From assembly GCA_020029625.1 (NCBI GenBank), contig JAIBJP010000001.1:1-35239 (forward strand): a DNA stretch of 35,239 nt, in the 5' to 3' direction. This DNA is from Actinomycetota bacterium. GTDB taxonomy: Bacteria; Actinomycetota; Thermoleophilia; Gaiellales; Gaiellaceae. The position numbers and the translations under genes were made by a program. Shown here piece by piece: positions 7,698-16,491 of this stretch; position 1 is the first letter of the stretch; each line of letters begins with the position of its first letter. The notes under the pieces were generated by a model. The model ran no database searches, was not told the DNA's origin, and worked only from the letters and a program-made list of their open reading frames with translations.

Positions 7698-9080
7698 ATG
7701 GCAGTTACAGGCTCCGTCTGGTCGCCGTCGTCCTGGCGCTCGTTTCCGGCGCTTCATCAACCGGAATGGCCGAGCGAGGAACGCGCCGAGGCGGCGCGCG
7801 CGCGCCTGGCATCCGTGCCGCCGCTCGTCTTCGCGGGTGAGGCCCGCAACCTGCGTGCTGCGCTCGCCGAGGTGGCCGCCGGGCGGGCCTTTCTCCTACA
7901 GGCAGGCGACTGCGCGGAGTCGTTCCACGACGTCTCCGCGATCCACATCAGGGAGAAGCTGAAAATCCTGCTGCAGATGGCGGCCGTGCTCACGTACGGG
8001 GCAACGCTGCCGGTGACGAAAGTGGGGCGGATTGCGGGCCAGTTCGCCAAGGCGCGCACCTCTCCCAGCGAGGAGGTCGGCGGCGAGGAGATCCCGAGCT
8101 TCCGCGGGCACATGATCCACGACGACGCTCCGACGGCGCCTGCGCGGATCCCGGATCCCGAGCGGATGGTGCAGGCCTACTACCACGCGACTTCGACACT
8201 CAACCTCGTGCGCGCGTTCACCAAGGGCGGCTTCGCCGATCTCACGCGCGTGCACGAGTGGACCCAGGAGTTCGTCGCGTCCTCGCCCGAGGGCCGCCGC
8301 TACGAGCAGCTGGCGGCGGAGATCGAGCGGGCGCTTCGCTTCATGGCCGCGTGCGGCATCGACGTCGTCTCTGAGCCGAAGCTCCACCAGGTGGACGTCT
8401 GGACGAGTCACGAAGGTCTCGTCCTCGACTACGAGGAGGCGCTCACGCGGCGCGACTCCACCACGGGCGACTGGTACTGCTGCTCAGGGCACATGCTCTG
8501 GATCGGCGAGCGCACGCGTGACCCGCACGGGGCGCACGTCGAGTTCTTCTCCGGCGTCCACAATCCGCTCGGCGTCAAGCTCGGGCCCACGGCGACTCCC
8601 GACGAGGCGCTCGAGCTCTGCGAGCGGCTGAATCCGGAGCGGATTCCCGGTCGCCTGACGCTCGTCGCGCGGATGGGAGCCGAGCAGGTCTTCGAGCTTC
8701 TGCCGCCCTTGCTTCGCTCGGTGCGTGAGGCGGAGCATCCGGTCGTCTGGGCGTGCGATCCCATGCACGCGAACGTCTTCAAGACGGAGTCGGGCGTGAA
8801 GACGCGCCGCTTCGACGCGATCATGGACGAGATCGAGGGCTTCTTTGCGGCCTGCAGGCTGGAGCGCGTCTGGCCGGGAGGCGTTCACATCGAGTTCACG
8901 GGCGAGGACGTGACCGAATGTCTCGGCGGCTCCGAGGCCGTCCTCGAGGAGCAGCTTTCCTCGCGTTACATGTCGCTCTGCGACCCGCGCCTGAACGCGC
9001 GCCAGTCGCTCGACCTCGCTTTCCGGGTGGCAGAGCTGATGCGCCACCCCGGCCGGGCCGCCGACGCCGTCGACGCGTAA
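7698..9080 (+). CDS. aroG: Class II DAHP synthase
   Basis: This enzyme condenses phosphoenolpyruvate and erythrose-4-phosphate to DAHP, the first step of the shikimate pathway. The 460-residue length and motifs are those of the class II (plant/actinobacterial) type: FLLQAGDCAESF (about 70), the KVGRIAGQFAKPR-like TKVGRIAGQFAKART, SEPKLHQVDVWTSHEGL, VWACDPMHANVF and HIEFTGEDVTECLGG. The Cys of GDC, the His of DPMH and the Glu/Asp of EFTGED are the expected metal and substrate ligands. tyrA and aroA follow at 1 nt and by overlap, so feed-in and later steps are co-expressed. ATG 7698 is the only plausible start. Confidence 0.96.
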   Translation: MAVTGSVWSPSSWRSFPALHQPEWPSEERAEAARARLASVPPLVFAGEARNLRAALAEVAAGRAFLLQAGDCAESFHDVSAIHIREKLKILLQMAAVLTYGATLPVTKVGRIAGQFAKARTSPSEEVGGEEIPSFRGHMIHDDAPTAPARIPDPERMVQAYYHATSTLNLVRAFTKGGFADLTRVHEWTQEFVASSPEGRRYEQLAAEIERALRFMAACGIDVVSEPKLHQVDVWTSHEGLVLDYEEALTRRDSTTGDWYCCSGHMLWIGERTRDPHGAHVEFFSGVHNPLGVKLGPTATPDEALELCERLNPERIPGRLTLVARMGAEQVFELLPPLLRSVREAEHPVVWACDPMHANVFKTESGVKTRRFDAIMDEIEGFFAACRLERVWPGGVHIEFTGEDVTECLGGSEAVLEEQLSSRYMSLCDPRLNARQSLDLAFRVAELMRHPGRAADAVDA

Positions 9081-9081
9081 C

Positions 9082-10182
9082 GTGGCGCTTCGCCGGCTCG
9101 CGATCGTCGGCACCGGCCTGATCGGCGCCTCCGTCGGCCTCGCCGCCAAGCGGGCGGGGGTCGAGCACGTGTCCGGCTACGACGCCGATCCGGATGCTCT
9201 CGCCGTCGCGGCCGAGCGGGGGGCGGTCGACCTCGCGGCGGGAAGCCTCGTCGCAGCAGTCGAGGAAGCCGAACTCGCCATCGTCGCGACACCCGTCGCA
9301 AGGCTCGCGGAAGACGTCGGCGCAGTGCTCGAGGCCGGAGCCGGCGTGACCGTAACGGACGTGGGCTCGACGAAGGGGCGGCTGTGCGCCGGTGTCGAGG
9401 ATCGCTCACGGTTCATCGGCGGGCATCCGGTCTGCGGTTCGGAAGCTCGGGGGCCGGGCCACGCCAGCGCCGAGCTCTTCGAGGGAGCGACGTGGTTCCT
9501 CACTCCCGTCACCGAGACGGAGCCCGAGCGTTACCGACTGCTGCACGGGCTCGTGGCCTCGCTCGGCGCCGTTCCAGTGGCCATCGATCCCGAGGCCCAT
9601 GACCGTCTCCTGGCGCTGACGAGCCACCTGCCGCACGCACTTGCCAACGTCGTGCTCAACCACGCCGGGTCGCTGCGTATCCACGGACACGAGCCGTTGG
9701 CGGCAGCCGGGGGCTCGCTGCGCGACATGACGCGCGTTGCCGGCGCGAACCCGCGGATCTGGATCGACATCTTCATGGACAACGCGGGCGAGCTTCGCTC
9801 GGCCCTGGCCGAGCATCGGCGTCGCATCGAAGAACTCGAGCGGGCGCTCGACTCTCGGGATGCCGGCTGGCTGGCACGCTGGATCGGCGAGGCGGCCGGG
9901 AATCGGAGAAAGCTGCTCGAGGAGGCGTTCTCGGACGTGGGCGGGCTCCAGCGGGTGAGTGTGCACGTCCCCGACCGGCCCGGTGTTCTTTCAGGGATCA
10001 CGCAGGCCCTCGGCGCCGAGCAGATCAACATCGAGGACTTCGAGCTCCAGCATCTCTCGCCGGAGCGCGGTGGCACGCTGTCGGTGCTCGTCTCAGGCGA
10101 GACCGAAGCGCGCCGCGCGGCCGAGCTGCTCGAGGCCCAGGGTTACTCCGTGATCGTTTCGCCGGCCTTCGAGGACTCGTGA
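9082..10182 (+). CDS. tyrA: Prephenate dehydrogenase with ACT domain
   Basis: TyrA oxidatively decarboxylates prephenate to 4-hydroxyphenylpyruvate in tyrosine synthesis. The 366-residue protein has a Rossmann N-terminus (RLAIVGTGLIGASVGLAAKR), IVATPVA, the DVGSTKG strand and GGHPVCGSEARGPGHA. The catalytic-domain segment LTSHLPHALANVVLNH carries the essential His. From about residue 290 a C-terminal ACT domain (QRVSVHVPDRPGVLSGITQA) is the likely site of tyrosine feedback. GTG 9082 lies 1 nt after the aroG stop. The stop overlaps aroA by GTGA. Confidence 0.95.
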   Translation: MALRRLAIVGTGLIGASVGLAAKRAGVEHVSGYDADPDALAVAAERGAVDLAAGSLVAAVEEAELAIVATPVARLAEDVGAVLEAGAGVTVTDVGSTKGRLCAGVEDRSRFIGGHPVCGSEARGPGHASAELFEGATWFLTPVTETEPERYRLLHGLVASLGAVPVAIDPEAHDRLLALTSHLPHALANVVLNHAGSLRIHGHEPLAAAGGSLRDMTRVAGANPRIWIDIFMDNAGELRSALAEHRRRIEELERALDSRDAGWLARWIGEAAGNRRKLLEEAFSDVGGLQRVSVHVPDRPGVLSGITQALGAEQINIEDFELQHLSPERGGTLSVLVSGETEARRAAELLEAQGYSVIVSPAFEDS

Positions 10183-11480
10183 CGGTGACGTCGGTCGAGG
10201 TCGAGCCGGCGGTGTCGCTGCGCGGGGACCTCGCCGTTCCCGGCGACAAGTCGATCACGCACCGGGCTCTTCTGCTCGGCGCGATTGCGGACGGAGAGAG
10301 CTCGCTCGCCGGGCTCGGCGTGTCCGAGGACACGCTCGCCACAGCCCGCGCCGTCGAGGTGTTGGGCGCGCGCGTCGAGCTCCACGGCGACCGCGCGAGC
10401 ATGGGCGGGGTCGGGCTCCGCGGCCTCCGTGTCCCGGACGGGCCGATCGACTGCGGGAACGCAGGCACCCTCATGCGGCTCCTTCCGGGCATCCTCGCGG
10501 GCCAGGAAGGGCGCTTCGAGCTCAGGGGTGACGAGTCGCTGAGCAGTCGTCCGCTTGACCGAGTGGCCGAGCCGCTGTCGCTGATGGGCGCGCATGTCGA
10601 GACGACCGAGGGCCACGCGCCGCTCGTCGTCGAGGGCCGCGGCAGCCTCGAGCCGATCCGCTATGAGCTCCCCGTCGCGAGCGCGCAGGTGAAGTCATGT
10701 GTGCTGCTGGCGGGGCTGTACGCTTCGCATGGCCGGACGGAGGTGATCGAGCCGGCGCCGACGCGGGATCACACCGAGCGCATGCTGGAGAGCGCCGGGG
10801 CGAAGGTGCGGCGGAAGCCGACCTCCGCCGCGGTCTGGCCTGCGGAGCGGCTGGCTCCGCTAGCACTGGAGATTCCGGGCGACTTCTCGTCGGCAGCCCC
10901 TTTTTTGGTGGCTGCGACGCTGCTGCCGGCGTCTCAGCTGCGGCTGCACGGGGTGGGGGTCAATCCGACGCGGACCGGGCTGCTAACCGTGCTCGAGCGG
11001 ATGGGCGCGCGGGTGGCGGTCTTCAACCGCCGGCCGGCCGGTGGTGAGCCGGTCGCGGACCTGGAAGTGGCCCACGCCGATCTCGTCGCGACGACCGTCG
11101 GCGTGAAGGAGGTGCCGACGCTCGTGGACGAGCTGCCGTTGTTCGCTCTCCTGGCGGGAATGGCCCACGGCGAGAGCGTCGTCAGAGGCGCGGCAGAGTT
11201 GCGCGTCAAGGAATCGGACCGGATCGAGTCTGTAAAAAACGTGCTCCGTCCTCTTGGAATTCGCATCGAAACGACGCATGATGGCTTCCGGGTGCGTGGG
11301 ATTCCCTCCCGCCCTAAGGGTGGGGGTGTGGTTGACGCGGCCGGAGATCACCGCATCGCGATGCTTGCCGCAGTGGCTGGTCTCGTCTCGCGTGAGGGCG
11401 TGCGCATCGAGGGCGCCGAAAGCGTGGCGGTAAGCTTCCCCGACTTCTTCGCGATGCTCGAGTCCATCGCGGTCAGGTGA
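10179..11480 (+). CDS. aroA: 3-phosphoshikimate 1-carboxyvinyltransferase (EPSP synthase)
   Basis: AroA joins shikimate-3-phosphate and phosphoenolpyruvate to give EPSP, the sixth step of the shikimate pathway. The 433 residues show VPGDKSITHRALLLGAIADG near the N-terminus and DCGNAGTLMRLLPGILAGQ, the phosphoenolpyruvate loop. GDESLSSRPLDR, PVASAQVKSCVLLAGL, LRVKESDRIESV and AGDHRIAMLAAVAGL follow. The loop reads GNAGTLMRLL rather than the GNAGTAMRP of E. coli-type class I enzymes, a difference in the glyphosate-contact region; sensitivity cannot be stated from this. The start overlaps tyrA (GTGA) and cmk follows 16 nt later, the usual bacterial order. Confidence 0.97.
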   Translation: MTVTSVEVEPAVSLRGDLAVPGDKSITHRALLLGAIADGESSLAGLGVSEDTLATARAVEVLGARVELHGDRASMGGVGLRGLRVPDGPIDCGNAGTLMRLLPGILAGQEGRFELRGDESLSSRPLDRVAEPLSLMGAHVETTEGHAPLVVEGRGSLEPIRYELPVASAQVKSCVLLAGLYASHGRTEVIEPAPTRDHTERMLESAGAKVRRKPTSAAVWPAERLAPLALEIPGDFSSAAPFLVAATLLPASQLRLHGVGVNPTRTGLLTVLERMGARVAVFNRRPAGGEPVADLEVAHADLVATTVGVKEVPTLVDELPLFALLAGMAHGESVVRGAAELRVKESDRIESVKNVLRPLGIRIETTHDGFRVRGIPSRPKGGGVVDAAGDHRIAMLAAVAGLVSREGVRIEGAESVAVSFPDFFAMLESIAVR

Positions 11481-11496
11481 GCAGGCGGGAGGACGG

Positions 11497-12132
11497 ATGA
11501 TCGTGGCCATAGACGGGCCGGCGGGGGCCGGCAAGAGCACGGTTGCGCGCAGCCTCGCCGACCGCCTGGGCTTCCGCTACCTGGACACGGGCGCCATGTA
11601 CCGGGCTCTCACGTGGCTTGCGCTCAACGACGGGGTCGATCTGGAGGATGGCTCGGCGCTTGGCTTGCTGGCCGAGGCCGCGCGGATCTCCTTCGACGGC
11701 GAACGGGTTCTCATCCGCGGACACGACGTGACGGAGGAGATCCGCCAGGCAGAGATCGATCGGGTCGTGTCCACGGTCGCCCGTCATCCGCAGGTCCGCG
11801 AGGTCATGCGTGACCGCCAGCGGGAGCTGGCCGAGCAGGGTGACGCGGTCATCGAAGGGCGAGACATCGGCACGGTCGTGTGCCCGGACGCCGACGTGAA
11901 GGTCTACCTGGTCGCCGAAGCCGCGGAGCGGGCGCGCCGACGAGTCGCCGACAGGCCCGAGATCGGTGCCGAGGCGCTCGCGACGGACTTGCGTCTGCGC
12001 GACCAGCGAGACGCGGCTCAGATGCAGCCGGCCCCGGACGCGGAGACGATCGACACGACCGAGCTCGACGTGGAGGAAGTCGTCGACAGGATCGAGCGCC
12101 TCGTCCAGGAACGCGCGAAGGCCTCGAAGTGA
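11497..12132 (+). CDS. cmk: Cytidylate kinase
   Basis: Cmk phosphorylates CMP and dCMP with ATP in the cytosol and recycles the CMP released by lipid and RNA turnover. The 211-residue protein starts with the P-loop IVAIDGPAGAGKSTVARSLA. It continues with FRYLDTGAMYRALT (nucleoside monophosphate site), EGRDIGTVVCPDADVKVYL and RLRDQRDAAQMQPAPDA, all diagnostic of the family. A GGGAGG ribosome site lies 5-6 nt before the ATG. The stop overlaps the plsC start by GTGA. Confidence 0.97.
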   Translation: MIVAIDGPAGAGKSTVARSLADRLGFRYLDTGAMYRALTWLALNDGVDLEDGSALGLLAEAARISFDGERVLIRGHDVTEEIRQAEIDRVVSTVARHPQVREVMRDRQRELAEQGDAVIEGRDIGTVVCPDADVKVYLVAEAAERARRRVADRPEIGAEALATDLRLRDQRDAAQMQPAPDAETIDTTELDVEEVVDRIERLVQERAKASK

Positions 12133-12809
12133 GCGCCTACAACTCCCTCGTCTACTGGACGATTGGCAAGGGCCTGTTCGCGACGTTCACGCGCTCGGTG
12201 ATGCGGCTGAAGGCCTACGGCCGGGAGCGCGTACCGCGTGAGGGCGGGGCCGTCCTGGCCGTGAACCACTTCTCCTATGCCGACCCCCCTGCGCTGGGAA
12301 CCGTCTGCCCGCGCCGGATCGTCTTCGTCGCGAAGGTCGAGTTGCACGGGGTTCCCGGCTTCGGCTCCCTGATGCGCGCGCACGGCGCGCTGGCGGTTCG
12401 CCGGGGGGAGTCCGACCGCGAGGCGCTCCGTCGCATGAGGGAGACGGTGCGCAACAACGAGCTCCTCGGCCTCTTCGTCGAGGGCACGCGGCAGAAGAGC
12501 GGTGTCCCGGGGGAAGCCAAGCCCGGCGCCGCGATGGTCGCGATCCAGGAGGGAGTGCCGGTCATCCCCGCTGCCATACACGGGTCCCAGTACTGGGAAT
12601 GGGGGAAGTGGCCGCCGGTCTCAGTCGCCTTCGGCGAGCCGATGCGATTCGACGAGTACCGGCGCAACTCGCGTGGCTACCGCGAGGCGACCGAGGAAAT
12701 CCAGTCCGAGATCCACCGGCTGTGGGCGTTCCTCGTCCGCATGCACGAACTCGGCCGGCCGCGCGCGACGCCGCCCAGGCGCGAACACGTTCCCGCGAAG
12801 ACGGGATGA
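12129..12809 (+). CDS. plsC: 1-acyl-sn-glycerol-3-phosphate acyltransferase
   Basis: PlsC acylates lysophosphatidic acid to phosphatidic acid at the inner membrane. From GTG 12129 the protein has 226 residues. It has NHFSYAD (the NHx4D catalytic motif, about 46-52), motif III FVEGTR (about 117-122) and the proline-containing motif IV GVPVIPAAI. The first 20 residues are moderately hydrophobic. The track start (11880) lies inside cmk; GTG 12129 overlaps the cmk stop and gives a normal N-terminus. gpsA, two genes downstream, makes the glycerol-3-phosphate for this pathway. Confidence 0.94.
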   Translation: MSAYNSLVYWTIGKGLFATFTRSVMRLKAYGRERVPREGGAVLAVNHFSYADPPALGTVCPRRIVFVAKVELHGVPGFGSLMRAHGALAVRRGESDREALRRMRETVRNNELLGLFVEGTRQKSGVPGEAKPGAAMVAIQEGVPVIPAAIHGSQYWEWGKWPPVSVAFGEPMRFDEYRRNSRGYREATEEIQSEIHRLWAFLVRMHELGRPRATPPRREHVPAKTG

Positions 12810-12826
12810 GCTTCGTTCGCCTATGA
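12806..12826 (+). other. Six-codon mini-ORF bridging plsC and der
   Basis: ATG AGC TTC GTT CGC CTA TGA starts inside the plsC stop (ATGA) and ends inside the der start (ATGA). It would pass ribosomes from plsC to der with no untranslated gap. The arrangement is exact, but an ORF this short could be chance, and there is no proof that it is translated. Confidence 0.35.
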
Positions 12827-14130
12827 GCGCGCCGCTGCTCGGGACGGTCGCCGTCATCGGATTTCCCAACGTCGGCAAGTCGACGCTCGTCAACCGGCTG
12901 TCAGCGACGCGTGAGGCCGTGGTATTCGAGACTCCCGGGGTCACGCGCGATCGCAAGGAGGTCGTCTGCGAGTGGGCGGGGAAGCGCTTCATCCTCGTCG
13001 ACACCGGGGGCGTGGATGTCGCCGACCCGTCGCCGATCACGCGGGAGGTCGCGGAACAGGCTCGCCGTGCCGTGGAAGAGGCCGACCTCGTCGTGTTCGT
13101 CACGGATGCGAGGGCGGGTGTGACGCCAGGCGACGAGGAGATCGCCGCCATTCTCCGCCGGGCGCGCAAACCCATGGTCCTCGTAGCCAACAAGATCGAT
13201 GATCCCAGCCGCGACACGGATGCGCTCGAGTTCCACCGTCTCGGCCTCGGTGACCCCATCGCCGTCTCCGCGCTGCACGGCCACGGAACCGGAGACCTGC
13301 TCGACCGGATCGTGGCCGGGCTGCCGGGGGAAGCACGGGAGGAGGTCGGCGAGGAGGCGATCCGTGTCGCCATCCTCGGTCGGCCGAACGTCGGCAAATC
13401 GAGCCTCCTGAACTCTCTCGTCGGCCAGGAGCGCGTGATCGTCTCCGACGTTCCCGGGACGACCCGCGATTCGATCGACACGGTGCTCGAGCGCGGCGAC
13501 CGGAAGTTCGTCCTGGTCGACACGGCCGGGTTGCGTCGCAAGCGCCGGCAGCGGCAGGGCGTGGAGTACTACTCGGAGCTCCGCGCCATCCGGGCGGCCG
13601 AGCGCGCCGACGTCGCACTCGTCCTCGTCGACTCGAGCGAAGGGCTGGTCGACCAGGATCTCGCAGTGGCCGACATCGCCCGCACGGCCGGGTGCTCGAC
13701 CCTGGTCGTGCTCTCCAAGTGGGACATCGCGACGGTTGGGATCGAGGACGTTCGCGACCGTCTCGGCGAGCGCCTGCGCCAGCGGCCGCCGATCGTCGCC
13801 GTCTCGGCCCAGACGCGGCGAGGAGTCGGCAAGCTGCTCGATCGCATCGAGGAGCTCTACACGAAGCACACGAGCCGGATCGCCACCGCGGAGCTGAACC
13901 GCTTCCTCGGTGAGCTGCGCGAGCAGCGGCCGGGCCCGAGCCGGAACGGCCGCCGCCTCAACCTCCTCTACGGGACGCAGGTGAGCGTGCGCCCGCCCCG
14001 ATTTCGCCTCTTCGTCAACGATCCCGGCCTGTTGACGCGCGACTATGGCTACTGGGTCGAGAATCGCCTGCGCGATCATTTCGAGCTCTCCGGTGTGCCC
14101 GTGATCATCGACTTCGTGCGCCGCGCATGA
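12823..14130 (+). CDS. der: Ribosome-assembly GTPase Der (EngA)
   Basis: Der is a double-GTPase needed for 50S ribosome maturation. The 435-residue protein has GTPase 1 (GFPNVGKSTLVNRL, DTGG, NKID) at about 8-165. GTPase 2 (GRPNVGKSSLLNSL, PGTTRDSIDT, DTAGLRRK, SKWD) is at about 180-345, and the KH-like domain (LYGTQVSVRPPRFRLFVND) is at the end. The tandem G domains are unique to this family. ATG 12823 was chosen because homology begins a few residues later; the track start at 12502 lies inside plsC. It overlaps gpsA by ATGA. Confidence 0.97.
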   Translation: MSAPLLGTVAVIGFPNVGKSTLVNRLSATREAVVFETPGVTRDRKEVVCEWAGKRFILVDTGGVDVADPSPITREVAEQARRAVEEADLVVFVTDARAGVTPGDEEIAAILRRARKPMVLVANKIDDPSRDTDALEFHRLGLGDPIAVSALHGHGTGDLLDRIVAGLPGEAREEVGEEAIRVAILGRPNVGKSSLLNSLVGQERVIVSDVPGTTRDSIDTVLERGDRKFVLVDTAGLRRKRRQRQGVEYYSELRAIRAAERADVALVLVDSSEGLVDQDLAVADIARTAGCSTLVVLSKWDIATVGIEDVRDRLGERLRQRPPIVAVSAQTRRGVGKLLDRIEELYTKHTSRIATAELNRFLGELREQRPGPSRNGRRLNLLYGTQVSVRPPRFRLFVNDPGLLTRDYGYWVENRLRDHFELSGVPVIIDFVRRA

Positions 14131-15011
14131 AGGTCGTGGTGGTTGGAGCGGGGTCGTGGGGAACGACGTTCGGGGCGCTCCTCGAGGAGCGCGGCCACGA
14201 CGTGATCGTCGCAGGCCGGAGGCCGCCCCAGGTGCTCATCGCCGATGCGCCCGTCGCCGAAGCAGACCTCGTCTGCATCGCCGTGCCGAGCCGCGCTTTC
14301 CGGGAGGTTGTCGAGACGCTTCCCGGCTCGGCGCCGCGGCTGATCCTGACGAAGGGCCTCGACCCGGCGAGCGGCGAACGCCTCTCGCAGGTCGTCCGGG
14401 ACGCCCCGGTCGCCGTTCTCTCGGGCCCGAACCACGCCGAGGAGATCGCGGAGGGCCTGCCCGCTGCGGCCGTGCTCGCAAGCGAAGACCAGGAGCTCGC
14501 CGACGAGCTCCAGCACGCGATCATCTCGCCACGCTTTCGTGTGTACGTGAACACCGACCTCGTCGGTGTCGAGCTCTGCGCCGCGGCCAAGAACGTGATC
14601 GCGCTCGCCGCGGGGGCCGTCGACGGTCTCGGCCTGGGCGACAACGCAAAGGCCGCGCTCATCGCCCGCGGGCTCTCCGAGATGACCCGCCTCGGCGAGG
14701 CCTGCGGGGCGCGGAGCGAGACCTTCTCGGGTCTCGCTGGGATGGGCGATCTGGTCGTCACGTGCTGGAGCCGCCATAGCCGCAATCGGCGCGCCGGCGA
14801 GCTGATCGCCCAGGGAACCCCGCCCGAGGAGGCTGTCGAGTCGATCGGGATGGTTGTCGAAGGACTGACCACCGCCCCCGTGCTCCGCGATCTCGCGACG
14901 CGGCTCGGCATCGAGCTCCCCATCACGGAGGGTGTTTGCGCTGTGCTCGGCGGTGCCAGTCTCCAGGATCTAATCTCAGGTTTGATGGGCCGGAGGCCGA
15001 CAGATGAATAG
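14127..15011 (+). CDS. gpsA: Glycerol-3-phosphate dehydrogenase [NAD(P)+], shortened
   Basis: GpsA reduces dihydroxyacetone phosphate to sn-glycerol-3-phosphate for phospholipids. Family marks are VVVVGAGSWGTTFGALL, AVPSRAFREV, LTKGLDP, VLSGPNHAEEIAEGLPAAAV, CAAAKNVIALAAGAVDGLG and GLAGMGDLVVTCWS. The catalytic Lys in AAKN is present. The protein is 294 residues against about 330 usual. The difference lies after the second beta strand, where RRPPQVL runs directly into ADAPVAEADLV. The usual ~33-residue part containing an NxxYLPG-like segment is absent. It overlaps der by 4 nt and the DUF3352 gene by 8 nt. Confidence 0.93.
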   Translation: MKVVVVGAGSWGTTFGALLEERGHDVIVAGRRPPQVLIADAPVAEADLVCIAVPSRAFREVVETLPGSAPRLILTKGLDPASGERLSQVVRDAPVAVLSGPNHAEEIAEGLPAAAVLASEDQELADELQHAIISPRFRVYVNTDLVGVELCAAAKNVIALAAGAVDGLGLGDNAKAALIARGLSEMTRLGEACGARSETFSGLAGMGDLVVTCWSRHSRNRRAGELIAQGTPPEEAVESIGMVVEGLTTAPVLRDLATRLGIELPITEGVCAVLGGASLQDLISGLMGRRPTDE

Positions 15012-16479
15012 CGTGCGACTTCGCATCTTCATCGCGTTGCTCTTGAGCGTTCTCCCGATCGTCGGTTGCGGATCGGGCAGCGCGTCAGGACCTGCCGGCG
15101 CGTCGGTTGCACCGGCGAGCTCCGAGCTCTTCCTCACGATCGACACGAGCTTTGAATCGGACCAGTGGCAGGCGGTTCTAAGGCTTCTTTCGAAGTTCCC
15201 GGACGGAGACAAGGGCCTCGACTTCCTCTTCAAACAGCTGAGCGACCAGGGAATCGACTTCGAGCGCGACGTCAGGCCCGCCCTCGGGCCGGAAACGGAC
15301 ATCGTCGGCCTCGATCTCTCCGGCGAGCGCCAGTTCGTCGGTCTCACGAAGCCCGAGGATCCCCAAAAGTTGAAAGATCTCCTGGCGAAGTCCGACCAGC
15401 CGGTCGTCACTCGCGAGATCGAAGGCTGGACAGCTTTCGCCGACAGCGAGGCGATCCTCGATCGCTTCGAGCAAGAGGGAACAGAGGGCGCGCTTGCCGG
15501 TTCCGACGACTTCAACGACGCGTTCCGTGAGGTCGGGGATCCGGCCCTCGCGCGGCTCTACCTGAACGGAGCCGCGCTGCAGGAGAGCCTCCAGCACGAA
15601 GAGAGATTGCCACCCGGGGCCCTCGCCGCGCTCCTGCCGGGGGGCAAGGTCCCTTCGATCGCGCTCTCGGTCGAGGCCGATGAAAACGGTGTCCGCCTCC
15701 AGGGGGCCGCGAAACTCGCCGGCGACCATGGCGGCCTGGTGGCCGAGCCCTTCAAGGCCGAGCTGCCGAACAGAGTTCCCGCCGGGGCAGTCGTCTACAT
15801 CGGCTTCAACGACCTGGAGGGCCAGCTGTCCGCGTTGAAGGAGTTCTTGGCTCAGGTCAGGCCGGACTTCGACCGGGATCTCGCGCGCGTGGAAGCCGAG
15901 CTCGGGCTTTCACTCGAGGCAGATGTCTTTCCGCTTTTTTCCGACGAGAGCGCGCTCTACATCCGCCCGGGATTGCTGATCCCGGAAGTGACGCTGGTTA
16001 CGCAGGTGGATGACGAAAACATGGCGCTCGGGACGATGGAGAAGCTCATCTTCGAGCTGCGAACGCGTGTCGGTCTCGTCGAGCCGCCGGAGAAGGTCGA
16101 GATCGCCGGCGTGCCGGTGGTCGAAAGTCGCGTGAAGGGAGCCCCCGTCGCCGTTTACTACGCCGCCTTCGACGGCCAGCTCGTTGTGACGACCTCTCGC
16201 GACGGTGTCGCCGCGCTTCGCGAGGGCGACAACCGACTCGCGGACGACCCTGACTTTCGCGATGCCCTCGAAGCCGCCGATGTGCCCGACGAGACGACAG
16301 GCTTCGCTTACGTGAACCTCAAGGACGCTGTGGCAAATCTTCTCGGCTTCGCCGAGATGGGCGGGGCCACGCTGCCTCCCGAGCTGCAGGCGAACCTCGA
16401 GCCGCTCGACCAGCTCGTGTTCTACGGCTCGAAGGACGGGCGTACGCTCAAGTTCGCGGGCTTTTTCGGCGTCGACTAG
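15004..16479 (+). CDS. DUF3352-type lipoprotein
   Basis: This 491-residue protein begins with a lipoprotein signal (LRIFIALLLSVLPIVGC, with Cys at about 22). It should be lipidated by Lgt, cut by LspA and anchored outside the membrane. The remainder resembles DUF3352 proteins, with several alpha/beta repeats such as SELFLTIDTSFESDQWQAVL and VPAGAVVYIGFNDLEGQLSA. The YYAAFDGQLVVTTS and DQLVFYGSKDGRTLKFAGFF strands follow. The family has no assigned function. It is embedded in the gpsA-metK run, overlapping gpsA by 8 nt and preceding metK by 12 nt, so it is probably expressed constitutively with housekeeping genes. Confidence 0.8.
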   Translation: MNSVRLRIFIALLLSVLPIVGCGSGSASGPAGASVAPASSELFLTIDTSFESDQWQAVLRLLSKFPDGDKGLDFLFKQLSDQGIDFERDVRPALGPETDIVGLDLSGERQFVGLTKPEDPQKLKDLLAKSDQPVVTREIEGWTAFADSEAILDRFEQEGTEGALAGSDDFNDAFREVGDPALARLYLNGAALQESLQHEERLPPGALAALLPGGKVPSIALSVEADENGVRLQGAAKLAGDHGGLVAEPFKAELPNRVPAGAVVYIGFNDLEGQLSALKEFLAQVRPDFDRDLARVEAELGLSLEADVFPLFSDESALYIRPGLLIPEVTLVTQVDDENMALGTMEKLIFELRTRVGLVEPPEKVEIAGVPVVESRVKGAPVAVYYAAFDGQLVVTTSRDGVAALREGDNRLADDPDFRDALEAADVPDETTGFAYVNLKDAVANLLGFAEMGGATLPPELQANLEPLDQLVFYGSKDGRTLKFAGFFGVD

Positions 16480-16491
16480 CCTTCGCCTTCG

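Noticed and set aside
12901-14079. 392-aa minus-strand ORF
   Set aside because: It is a shadow of der, whose plus-strand GTPase motifs are unambiguous.
16480-16491. SAM riboswitch before metK
   Set aside because: Only 12 nt separate the previous stop from the metK start, with no leader to hold an aptamer.
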